Positions 50,450 to 59,100 of a DNA stretch of 64,000 nt are shown here, in pieces (position 1 is the first letter of the stretch; each line of letters begins with the position of its first letter). Origin of the DNA: Paenibacillus sp. FSL R10-2782 (GTDB taxonomy: Bacteria; Bacillota; Bacilli; Paenibacillales; Paenibacillaceae); the NCBI RefSeq assembly GCF_038592985.1, contig NZ_CP151951.1, positions 983,001 through 1,047,000 of the forward strand, written 5' to 3'. A model generated the notes under the pieces. The model made no database searches. It was not told the DNA's origin and saw only the letters and a program-made list of their open reading frames with translations. A program made the position numbers and the translations under genes.

Positions 50450-51951
50450 TGAGTGGGGTAGTCGAAGATGTGGTGGCGTCGGTCACTCGTCTTCGTTTGA
50501 AATTTCCCGGTGAGCAGGAGCTGCTTTTTCACAATATGTCTGTATCCGTCCGCAAGGGGGAAAAGCTGCTGCTGCTCGGACCGAGTGGATGCGGTAAATC
50601 AACACTGCTCCAGGTGCTTAGTGGTCTGATTCCGCGCACGATAGAAGTACCGATGAACTGTGATGCTGTCGTCATTCCAGCGCGTGCGGGTATCGTATTT
50701 CAAGATCCAGATACGCAGTTTTGTATGTCGTATGCGGACGAGGAACTGGCTTTTGTGCTAGAAAATAATCAGGTTCCCCGTGAGCAAATGCCGTCTCGTA
50801 TCCGCAAGCTGCTGACGCAGGTCGGTCTTTCGACGGATGAGATACATATGCCGATTGGCAGCATGTCTCAGGGCATGAAGCAACGGCTGGCGATTGCGTC
50901 TGTGCTGGCGATGGAGCCGGAGGTGCTTTTTCTGGATGAGCCGACGGCTTTGCTGGATGAAGAAGGCACCGCACAGGTGTGGGATACGATTCGCCACATT
51001 TCAGCAGATCAGACGCTAGTGATTGTGGAGCATAAAATTAATGAAATTGTCCATGATGTGGACCGGATTGTGGTGCTTTCTGCTCAAGGGGAGATCATGG
51101 CAGACGGAACTGCGGAAGAGGTATTTCATGTGCATCGGCAGGCGTTGTCTGATTACGGTGTATGGTATCCGGGCGTATGGAATGAGGCATCTTCACCACG
51201 TTGGAGTGAACAAGAGGCAGAGGGACACATCTTCTGTGAACTGAATGAGTTAAACATTTCTCATCAGGTAGAAGAGGCGGCTGTGGGTACTCCTATACTG
51301 GAGCTGGAGCATTTTAGCGGCCTTCGGGGTTCGAGTCCGGTCATTCATGTGGAGAAAGCGCAGGTGAAGCCAGGTGACTGGATTGGCGTGATCGGTGAAA
51401 ATGGAGCTGGTAAAAGCTCGCTGCTGCTCTCCATGATGCGCTTAATCCGAACGCAGGGAAGTTACAGCGTGGACGGAATAGAGGCTGGCGGTACGGAACA
51501 ACTGGCAGAGCACATCGCGTTTGTGTTTCAAAATCCGGAGCTGCAATTCGTAGCGCACACCGTTCGAAAGGAACTGGAGTATTCGCTGCCGGAGAACTTG
51601 TTTACGGCTGAACAGCGCCGGGAGCGAGTGGATCGAATGCTCGTACAGTTTGGGCTGGAACGGCTGGATGAACGTCATCCATATCAGCTTTCGTTGGGGC
51701 AAAAAAGGCGGCTGAGCATTGCCACAGCTATGATCCGTGAGCCAGCCGTGCTGCTGCTGGATGAGCCGACCTTTGGGCAGGACGCACGCAATACCTTTGT
51801 CATGCTGGACATGCTGGAGCAGCTTAGAGCGGCGGGCACGGCGATTGTGATGGTCACGCATGACCCGGAAATTGTCCGTCGATATTGCACGGATATATGG
51901 CGGATACAGAAGGGGGAGCTGCGGCATGAACCTGTCTTTTCCCCATCATGA
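50449..51951 (+). CDS. ykoD: YkoD-like ECF transporter ATPase (tandem ABC domains)
   Basis: 500 residues with two ABC domains: domain 1 with Walker A GPSGCGKST, signature MSQGMKQRLA, Walker B VLFLDEPTALLD; domain 2 with Walker A GENGAGKSS, signature LSLGQKRRLS, Walker B VLLLDEPTFGQD. Fused A1-A2 ATPases are typical of YkoD/CbiO2-like energy-coupling modules. Drives uptake through YkoC and YkoE. The domain 1 signature deviates from LSGGQ (SMSQGMK), as it often does in this family. Confidence 0.93.
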   Translation: MSGVVEDVVASVTRLRLKFPGEQELLFHNMSVSVRKGEKLLLLGPSGCGKSTLLQVLSGLIPRTIEVPMNCDAVVIPARAGIVFQDPDTQFCMSYADEELAFVLENNQVPREQMPSRIRKLLTQVGLSTDEIHMPIGSMSQGMKQRLAIASVLAMEPEVLFLDEPTALLDEEGTAQVWDTIRHISADQTLVIVEHKINEIVHDVDRIVVLSAQGEIMADGTAEEVFHVHRQALSDYGVWYPGVWNEASSPRWSEQEAEGHIFCELNELNISHQVEEAAVGTPILELEHFSGLRGSSPVIHVEKAQVKPGDWIGVIGENGAGKSSLLLSMMRLIRTQGSYSVDGIEAGGTEQLAEHIAFVFQNPELQFVAHTVRKELEYSLPENLFTAEQRRERVDRMLVQFGLERLDERHPYQLSLGQKRRLSIATAMIREPAVLLLDEPTFGQDARNTFVMLDMLEQLRAAGTAIVMVTHDPEIVRRYCTDIWRIQKGELRHEPVFSPS

Positions 51952-52717
51952 AACATGGCTTCACCGGGTTAATCCGGGATTAAAGCTTGTTATGTTTTCC
52001 TTGTTGTTCGTGGTCGTCATTCTGATTCACAATCTGAATGTGATGTTCAATGTGGCGTGTGCTATGCTGCTGTTGCTCGTCTGGACTGGCCATCCGTGGA
52101 AGCGACTGCTGCTGTATGGTTCTCCTTTTATACTGGTGTTTATCTCAACCTCCACAGGCATGATAATGTTCGGCAAAGGGGTGACAACCTGGTGGACATG
52201 GGGCCTGATCCATATTACGCAGGAAAGCTTTTATCGGGGCATGCATCTTGGATTTCGTGCACTGAGTATGGCAGCGGCAGGATTATTATTTGGTTTGACG
52301 ACACGCCCGGTGAACCTATTTTATTCGCTGATGCAGCAATGGAGGCTTCCTCCGAAATATGCGTACAGCTTTTTGGCGGCCATGCGGATGATGCCGGTGC
52401 TGCTGGAGGAATTCCAAACGTTGAGACATGCCCACCGCATTCGGGGTGTGCATCAGCATGTGTCCAAATGGAATATGTATGCTACGCTTCGCAGATATGC
52501 GATTCCGCTGCTGGCTCAAAGCATCCGGCGCGCCCAGCGAATTGCTATTGCCATGGAGGCCAAGGGGTTTGCCAATGAAACCAGGCGCACATACTATTAT
52601 GCAATCCATTATTCGGCTATAGATATTCTGTTTATTTGCTATTTTGTGGTGATGCTCACGCTGGCTTGGGGGCTCGGTATCGGCTTTCCTTATGTAGGCG
52701 TGTGGGATGTACGCTAA
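51926..52717 (+). CDS. ykoC: YkoC-like ECF transporter T component
   Basis: 263 residues from ATG 51926, overlapping ykoD by 26 bp (GGGGGAG 7 nt upstream). CbiQ/EcfT-family membrane protein with about five helices and the two coupling-helix Ala-Arg-Gly-type motifs seen here as HAHRIRGVH and RIAIAMEAKGFANE, which dock onto the ATPase grooves. Completes the thiamine/HMP importer. No ykoF-like thiamine-binding gene is found in the cluster, unlike B. subtilis. Confidence 0.9.
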   Translation: MNLSFPHHETWLHRVNPGLKLVMFSLLFVVVILIHNLNVMFNVACAMLLLLVWTGHPWKRLLLYGSPFILVFISTSTGMIMFGKGVTTWWTWGLIHITQESFYRGMHLGFRALSMAAAGLLFGLTTRPVNLFYSLMQQWRLPPKYAYSFLAAMRMMPVLLEEFQTLRHAHRIRGVHQHVSKWNMYATLRRYAIPLLAQSIRRAQRIAIAMEAKGFANETRRTYYYAIHYSAIDILFICYFVVMLTLAWGLGIGFPYVGVWDVR

Positions 52718-52734
52718 TTTGCTGTCAAAAGGCT

Positions 52735-52825
52735 TTGCCCGATTTCTGCTCTGTGTTATATTAATGCAATGGGAAATGACGGCTCGTACAGACCTGACTG
52801 GGCTGGCGGGCTTATTACATTTTCC
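52735..52825 (+). promoter_or_regulatory. Promoter and leader hairpin of the metNIQ-like operon
   Basis: TTGCCC (52735-52740), 16-bp spacer, TATATT (52757-52762). The leader contains GGGAAATGA..TTACATTTTCCC (52771-52825), a long-range stem. No SAM (S-box) or T-box signature is present, although met transporters in Firmicutes often have them. Confidence 0.45.
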
Positions 52826-52857
52826 CTGAGAAATGGATCATCAGGAGGCCAGGGTTC

Positions 52858-53583
52858 ATGATTACGCTGCATCAGGTAAGCAAGCATTATACGACCTCAA
52901 GCGGCCCATTTCAAGCGGTTCAATCCGTGTCCCTTCAAGTGGAGGAAGGGGAAATTCACGGTATCATAGGTGCCAGCGGTGCTGGTAAGTCAACGTTGCT
53001 CCGGCTGATGAATGTATTGGAACGGCCGGATGAGGGAAACGTGGTTGTGAATGGGGAAGAACTGACTCGCATGACGGAAAAACGTCTCCGTGAAGCGCGG
53101 CGATCCATCGGGATGATTTTTCAGCATTATCATCTCGTTCACAATCGGACGGTTAGTGGAAATGTGGCAATGCCACTGGAACTGGCAGGCGTCCCGAAAA
53201 AAGAGAGAGCGGAACGTGTGCGCGAATGCCTGCAATTTGTCGGTTTAGATGACAAAGCAGAGCAGTATCCAGCACAACTGAGCGGAGGTCAAAAGCAACG
53301 GGTGGCGATTGCCAGAGCGCTGGCGAATCGACCTGCCGTGCTGCTCTGTGATGAGCCGACCTCAGCGCTTGATCCGCAAACAACGGCCGATATTCTAGGT
53401 GTGTTGCGGGAGATCAATCGTGAGCTGGGGGTTACAATTGTGATCGTAACGCACGATATGGACGTGGTGCGGAGCATTTGTAGCCGCGTTTCGGAGATGC
53501 GGGATGGGCGACTGCTTTCAACGCAGCCTGTAGGCGATCCATCGGACGGTTCAAAGGCGGGAGAAGGTGAAGCCCGTGAATGA
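52858..53583 (+). CDS. metN: MetN-like methionine ABC transporter ATPase lacking the NIL domain
   Basis: 241 residues. Walker A IGASGAGKSTLLR, Q-loop MIFQHYHLVHNRTVSGNVA, signature LSGGQKQRVAIARALA, Walker B VLLCDEPTSALD, H-loop VTHDMDVV. It ends about 100 residues shorter than typical MetN: the C-terminal NIL/ACT-like domain that senses intracellular methionine (trans-inhibition) is missing. Followed by MetI and MetQ genes, so still assigned to the methionine-uptake family; other related substrates such as S-containing amino acids or polar peptides are possible. Confidence 0.87.
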   Translation: MITLHQVSKHYTTSSGPFQAVQSVSLQVEEGEIHGIIGASGAGKSTLLRLMNVLERPDEGNVVVNGEELTRMTEKRLREARRSIGMIFQHYHLVHNRTVSGNVAMPLELAGVPKKERAERVRECLQFVGLDDKAEQYPAQLSGGQKQRVAIARALANRPAVLLCDEPTSALDPQTTADILGVLREINRELGVTIVIVTHDMDVVRSICSRVSEMRDGRLLSTQPVGDPSDGSKAGEGEARE

Positions 53584-54247
53584 AACGCTGAGCATCATTG
53601 CGCAGTATCAGTCCGAGATATGGAAGGCTATCGGAGAGACGTTTATCATGGTAGGTATTTCTATCGCAGCAGCCGTGCTGCTGGGGCTTCCGGCAGGAAC
53701 GATGTTGTATTTGTGCGGCAAGGGGCAAAAATATGAGAATCGGCTGGTATTCACCATATTGAACAGTCTGGTCAATGTGATTCGCTCGTTCCCGTTCTTG
53801 CTACTGGTCGTGTTTATGATTCCATTTACACGTCTCGTCGTGGGTACGGCACTGGGTACGATGGCAGCTACGGTTCCCATGTCAGTGGTAGCCATTGCCT
53901 ACTATTCAAGGCTGGTGGAGCAGTCGCTGCTGGATGTGCCCAAGGGTGTAATCGAAGCTGCTACTTCTATGGGAGCGTCTACCCTTCAGCTTATTTTTAA
54001 ATTTTTGTACGTAGAAGCCCGTTCGGGGCTTGTACTTGGCTTGACCACGTCCACCATCAGCTTCATTTCCTACTCCACGGTGATGGGCATTGTGGGCGGC
54101 GGCGGCGTGGGCGATTTCGCCATCCGCTACGGTTATCAGCGTTTTGAAACTGGATTGATGGCGTTCACCATCGTTGTCATGATTATTTTAGTGCAAACGA
54201 TCCAGTTCACCGGAAGCACGATATCCCGCCGGATCGACAAGCGATAA
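53576..54247 (+). CDS. metI: MetI-like ABC transporter permease
   Basis: 223 residues. I use GTG 53576, overlapping metN by 8 bp (AGAAGG upstream; GTG 53567 is an alternative). Five membrane helices. IRSFPFLLLVVFMIPFTRLV, PMSVVAIAYYSRLVEQSLLD and the coupling motif GVIEAATSMGASTLQLIFKF are MetI signatures. It forms the homodimeric channel of the MetNIQ importer. Confidence 0.92.
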   Translation: MNETLSIIAQYQSEIWKAIGETFIMVGISIAAAVLLGLPAGTMLYLCGKGQKYENRLVFTILNSLVNVIRSFPFLLLVVFMIPFTRLVVGTALGTMAATVPMSVVAIAYYSRLVEQSLLDVPKGVIEAATSMGASTLQLIFKFLYVEARSGLVLGLTTSTISFISYSTVMGIVGGGGVGDFAIRYGYQRFETGLMAFTIVVMIILVQTIQFTGSTISRRIDKR

Positions 54248-54283
54248 GATAGGTTATAGCCTGCTATGTTGGAGCGGACGTTT

Positions 54284-54463
54284 ATTGAACATCTTATATG
54301 TTCAAGCGTAACAGCAGCCTATGGCAAGAAGGTAAACTGAGGATGTAATCCCTCAGTACCGATAGATCGTAGGCAATACACTTGCACCACCCACTATGGA
54401 AAATGAGAATGACTTTACAGTGGCCCATTCGCGAAGCGGCTCCACTGTAACTCATTTTCCTCT
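54284..54463 (+). other. metI-metQ intergenic region with stacked hairpins
   Basis: TTGAACAT/ATGTTCAA (54284-54305); CTGAGG/CCTCAG; and a large hairpin (54397-54463) with outer GGAAAATGAG/CTCATTTTCC and inner TACAGTGG/CCACTGTA. No T tract follows the last one, so it looks like an mRNA processing or stabilising structure that would let MetQ be made in excess, rather than a terminator. Confidence 0.55.
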
Positions 54464-54499
54464 TCCCAATCACAAATTTACTTGGAGGTTCTTCACCTA

Positions 54500-55348
54500 A
54501 TGAGTCGGAAAAACAACTTGAAAACAAACTTGAAATTACTTGCACTATTCGCTGTCGTCATGCTGCTGGTTGCCGGATGCGGCGGTCAAAAGCAGGCGGC
54601 ACAGCCTAAAGAAGCGACTTCCCAAAAAGAAGTGACTTTGAAAGTGGCGACACTGATTCCACCGATGACGGATGTGCTGGATATCGTAAAACCATTGCTC
54701 AAACAGGACGGAGTTAATCTGGAAATCGTCGTGCTGTCGGACAATATTCAACCCAATAACGCATTGGCAGCCCATGAAGTGGATGCAAACTTCTTTCAGC
54801 ATGCTCCTTTTATGCAACAATACAATGAAAGCAACAAGTCTGATCTGGTAGCAGTCAAACCGATTTACAACGCCATCTATGGCGCGTACTCCAAAAAATA
54901 CAAGAACATTAAAGACCTGCCCGAAGGTGCGACCATTGCGATTGCCAACGACCCGGCAAATACCGGACGTTCTCTCGTGATGATGGAACAAAACGGTCTG
55001 ATCAAGCTTAAAGAAGGCGTAGGCTATAATGCCACACAGGCTGATATTATAGAAAACAAGAAAAAGTTTGTGTTCAAGGAAGTCGATCTCTTGATGCTGG
55101 CGCGTTCGCTGGATGATGTGGACATGGCTGCCATGTATCCCGCTTATGCCAAGCCGCTGGGCCTGACACCGAAGAAGGACGCGCTGATTACAGAAAAGGA
55201 TGATACCCACTTTGCCATTAATCTGGTAGCGCGCAAGGATAATGCGGATTCGGATGCCATTCAAAAGCTGGCGAAGCGAATGACCGGTCCGGAGGTTCGC
55301 AAATTTTTCGAGGATAATTACAAGGACAGCGTCATTCCAGCGTTTTAA
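54500..55348 (+). CDS. metQ: MetQ-like D/L-methionine-binding lipoprotein
   Basis: 282 residues from ATG 54500 (TTGGAGG 11 nt upstream). Lipobox LLVAGC-GGQ, then the NlpA/MetQ fold: KVATLIPPMTDVLDIVKPLL, AHEVDANFFQHAPFMQQYN (the conserved aromatic ligand segment) and GATIAIANDPANTGRSLVMM. Membrane-tethered; hands substrate to MetI. Typical MetQ has LxVGATxxPHAEIL; here ATLIPPMTDVL differs, so ligand preference may be altered. Confidence 0.9.
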   Translation: MSRKNNLKTNLKLLALFAVVMLLVAGCGGQKQAAQPKEATSQKEVTLKVATLIPPMTDVLDIVKPLLKQDGVNLEIVVLSDNIQPNNALAAHEVDANFFQHAPFMQQYNESNKSDLVAVKPIYNAIYGAYSKKYKNIKDLPEGATIAIANDPANTGRSLVMMEQNGLIKLKEGVGYNATQADIIENKKKFVFKEVDLLMLARSLDDVDMAAMYPAYAKPLGLTPKKDALITEKDDTHFAINLVARKDNADSDAIQKLAKRMTGPEVRKFFEDNYKDSVIPAF

Positions 55349-55588
55349 TTGAAGTGTTGAAACGTTGTTTTATGATGAGTTGTGGCCTGTATAAGGTAAT
55401 GAAGTCTGTGATGAGCAGATGGAGTTCCTTGTGCAGGTCTTTTTCTTTTCTATCCTTAATATGGATATTTTTCATCGAAAACAGGGTAAAAAGTCTTAGT
55501 TTTTAAGTTTACTGGGCGTGATATGGCTGTGATTTTTGGTCATATAGGGCGATGGAGTAATGCTTGCGAGCATATTAAAATAAACATA
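55349..55588 (+). other. Intergenic region, no gene seen
   Basis: About 240 bp A+T-rich DNA after metQ; no clear terminator, only a weak stem near 55400-55445 ahead of TCTTTTTCTTTTC. No small ORF with RBS. Confidence 0.4.
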
Positions 55589-55602
55589 CGAACAAGCATT
55601 CG
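55589..55602. promoter_or_regulatory. LexA (SOS)-like box upstream of the beta-grasp/DUF4132 operon
   Basis: CGAACAAGCATTCG, embedded in ACGAA..TTCGT symmetry, matches the Gram-positive LexA/DinR consensus CGAACRNRYGTTYG at all but one fixed position (A for G in the right half). It is 90 bp before the first start codon. No convincing -10/-35 can be placed with certainty. Confidence 0.4.
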
Positions 55603-55691
55603 TTTTCGATTTCGTTAACAGTGTCTTTGGATGGATGAAAAATTCAACTGACAACGGGTAAGAAGCGGAAGCAAGAAAGAAGGGGAACGAC

Positions 55692-56111
55692 ATGAAGCTG
55701 GCTGTAACTGTAAAAAGTTTGGGAAAAAGAAAGCCAGAACTCGCAAAACAGGAATTGGAGCTGAATCCTGCCCCTGAAACTTTGCGAGAGCTGATTGCTG
55801 CTACCGTCGCCCTGGATGTCCGCAGACTGCGTGAAAAGCAGGAGAGTGTTGCACTGATTCCGTTCCTCACAGGGCAGGAGGTTCAGGCGCAGGGCGAGAC
55901 AGGCAAGGTAGGATTCGGGTCTATCTATAATGATGGCGTTCCTGATGTGGAGGATGCAGTAAACACGGCGATGCAGGCTTTTGAAGACGGGTTGTACAGG
56001 GTTTTTGTACGTGATGAGGAAGCCGCTGTGCTGGATGCCCCTTTGTTGCTTGAGGATGGAGACGAGATTGTATTTATACGGTTCACAATGCTGGCCGGAA
56101 GCCTATGGTAG
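55692..56111 (+). CDS. Small protein with ubiquitin-like/MoaD-like beta-grasp features
   Basis: 139 residues. The start MKLAVTVKSLG, then KQELELNPAPETLRELIAAT, reads as beta1-beta2-alpha1 of a beta-grasp (ThiS/MoaD/ubiquitin) fold. The end YRVFVRDEEA, then LDAPLLLEDGDEIVFIRF and MLAGSLW, reproduces the last strands and the LxDGDEVxF...xGG tail of MoaD-like proteins. It lacks the terminal Gly-Gly (the end is AGSLW), so classical adenylation or thiocarboxylation is unlikely unless processed. Residues about 40-95 form a helical insert (FLTGQEVQAQGETGKVGFGS). Starts after AAGGGGAA; 15 bp ahead of the DUF4132 giant gene, therefore co-expressed and probably its partner. Family assignment is by motif reading only. 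Confidence 0.6.
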   Translation: MKLAVTVKSLGKRKPELAKQELELNPAPETLRELIAATVALDVRRLREKQESVALIPFLTGQEVQAQGETGKVGFGSIYNDGVPDVEDAVNTAMQAFEDGLYRVFVRDEEAAVLDAPLLLEDGDEIVFIRFTMLAGSLW

Positions 56112-56126
56112 AGGGGGAAATGAAAT

Positions 56127-59100
56127 ATGCATCAGGAGAAAAATGAGCAGGAATATTTCACCGAACTGAAGGGGCGCGCGGCGCAACTGGATGGACAGCA
56201 ACAGGAATTGGCCCAATATGTAGTGGAGCTGGGTCGAATTCATTACATACGCGAGGATGAGGAGCCTTTTAACGAATGCCAGCGCATACTAAAAGAACAG
56301 GCAGAAGCAAGCGGAGATCTGCTGTTCAAGCCACTGGCAGAGGTGTTGCGTCAGTTGATTGGAACAACGGCGGGGGATGTGCTTGCATATATAACGGAGC
56401 ATGTGACTGAATATCCATACAGTACAGGGTATGAGCGTAAACCGTTCCGTACCTCGGATATGACATTCCATACTTCGCGGATTTACAAAAGAATGGTGCA
56501 GCTTATCCGAATGGACTGGATCGGCTTTTCGCTTATAGATTATTTAACGAAAAAGGATTATGAACATGGAAATGACTATCGGATTCAAGAGACGATTAGT
56601 GATTGGATAGCCTATGAGTTGGATAACGGTAATCCGCAGGTGTTGGAGGCGCTAAAGGGGATTATTTATGGCGATAACCAGACTGCGCTTCTTACGCGTG
56701 CCATGATTAAAGGAATGCTCTTGAGCCATCAAGAGGAGAATTACCATATGGTCGGCGAGCTTTTGGCAGCCGCCAAGCTTCAGGAGGGATTGCGCCAAAG
56801 CATCGTGGAGCAAATGGATGAGGGAACCCCGGAGGCTCTTGTATATTTGTTGAAGGTGGTTATCGACCAGGGATTCATTCGTTACAGCTCGGTGGTACGG
56901 GCGCTTGCGGTATGGACAGGCATGGGCTTGGAGTCTGCTAATCAGCGGGTGGTTCGCCAACTGATTGAGCAGGCGTATGAAGCATTGACAAACAGCGAGC
57001 TGCGTCAGGAATGGCTGACCAGCGCGAATGCCAATGAGGTATATATGAGCTTGTGGGCTACCGCTGTACATGAGGAACGTGATCTGTATGGACAAGTTCG
57101 GCAAGTCATGGAACAGGGAGCAACTTATCAGAAGATTGTAGCGCTTTATGTACTCTCTAACAGTCAAAATAAGGATGTGCGTCTGGGGATTTCCAGAGAA
57201 TATCTGAATGAGACGGACCCGGAGCTTCAATACTGGGTGCTGACGAACTATACAAATAATTATTTTTACGAATGGGTAGAAGGCGGAACAGTCGCGGATC
57301 GGATCGTTAAAGTAGTTCGTACTCCATTACTGGAAAATAAAGAAGAGCGACGCAAGGATTTTGAGCGGCTTCATGCTCTGTTTGCACAGATGAAAAAAGG
57401 GGAGTCTACCGAGTCCTCCAAGGTGCTGGATTTTGTAAACGTTCATCACCGCTCGGATGCGCCAATTCAAAAAATGCTGTATCTTGTCGGTTACGACATG
57501 GACGCGACCTGGATTGGAGAAATCATAGCCTTAAAGGACCAGATTAGCTCTAATTTACGCGGTGAGCTGCTGAATCAATTTGTGCGGAATCCGGATGATA
57601 CGGTGCAGCGTGAATTTATTTTCTCAAGCCTGTCCGACAAAAGTATGAGCATTCGTGAGTTCGCTGTTGCCAAGGCGCACAAGCTGACGCTGGCGGAAGA
57701 GGAAATGCAGCAAATGGAGGGGCTATTGAAGCTCAAGACGGGCTCCCTGCGACAAAGTGTCATTGGTGTATTGCTGGCGCAGCCGGAGAAGTCTCTGCAT
57801 AGCTCGTTGGAGCGGTTGCTTCGGGCAAAGGCGGAGCTACAACGATTGGGCGGACTGGAAATATTGACGAAGATATATGCAAGCCCTGAGCGTGCCGAGC
57901 AGTATGAAACCCTCAAGCCTTTAGCAGATATCATTCAGCAGCCGACGGCTAAGGAGGAACAGCTGCTGTCCAAGCTGGAGCAGGTGGATGCTTATACAGA
58001 GGCCAATGGCTTTGGTCTATACGATCCGAATGCCAAGGAAGCTTGGCTGGAAGAGAAGGTTGAGCTGGGAGGATTTCGATTAGCTGATATTTTTGTATGC
58101 CCCTTGGAGAAAATCAAGAAGTTCCTGAGCGGACTGAATGAGCTTGTCCACCAGCATCGTGATGTAGAATATACGGCTGAGTATTATTCGGGCTACAAAG
58201 AAACGCTGCTAATCGGTGCTAATTTTCGTACCGTGCGGTTGGCTCAGCCTAATGAGGAGGCAGTTTCCATGCTGTCTTTATATCCTCTTCACGAGGAATG
58301 GAGTCGTTATTTGCAGGAGAGCGACATGGAAGCCAGTGAACTGCTAGAGCTTGTTTTATATGACCGATTGGAGTCTATGGATCAAACACTTGACCGCTAT
58401 TACCGTTATTTCTCCAATCATAACATGGACTATTCAGAACTGAGCAAGCACAAGCTGCTGGAAGAATGGCGTAAAGATTTCGCTGAACAAATGTATCCTT
58501 TAGATCGAATTAACGAGATGCAGCGATGGATAGCAGAGTTGACGTATAGCGATCAGGTAAGCACGCTGATTAATGCTTATTTTCTGGACACTCCCGGTGA
58601 TAAAACCTTTGATACCATTGATTTCTCGTTGAATACATTAATGCAATCTATGCCGAAGGACAGACCTTCTGAGGACATGGGAATGCTGCACCTGCTGTCT
58701 AGCCCGTGGATCGGGCTGGAGAAAGGGCGTGTACATGATGATGAGTCCTTTAAACGTTTTTTCCATACTTTTGTTAACTATAATGAACTGGCAGCTGTAT
58801 TAAATCACTTTTATTCACCGCTGGATCTGGATGATTATTTTAAAGCGTATGAAAAAGGGCTGATCGGTGTAGGAGAAGTGTATCGGGAACTATTGGCTGG
58901 CAGTGACAGCAGAAGACATATGAGTTCCTTAACGAATGCCCGCAATACATGGATTGCCAGCAATCCAGAATTTTTGGAAATACGGCGTACGGTTATTGAC
59001 CGACTGCTGGAGGTTGAATTGGTTCGAGGTGATTTGCCTACCGAGGCCACGCCAAAAGTGATGGGATTGAGCCGAATTGAAGGCATGGATTATTTCATCC

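Noticed and set aside
52718..52857. SAM-I riboswitch in the metN leader
   Set aside because: The conserved S-box segments and terminator are absent; only a long-range stem can be drawn.
54545..55264. Long minus-strand open frame opposite metQ
   Set aside because: Shadow of metQ with unlikely composition and no start signals.
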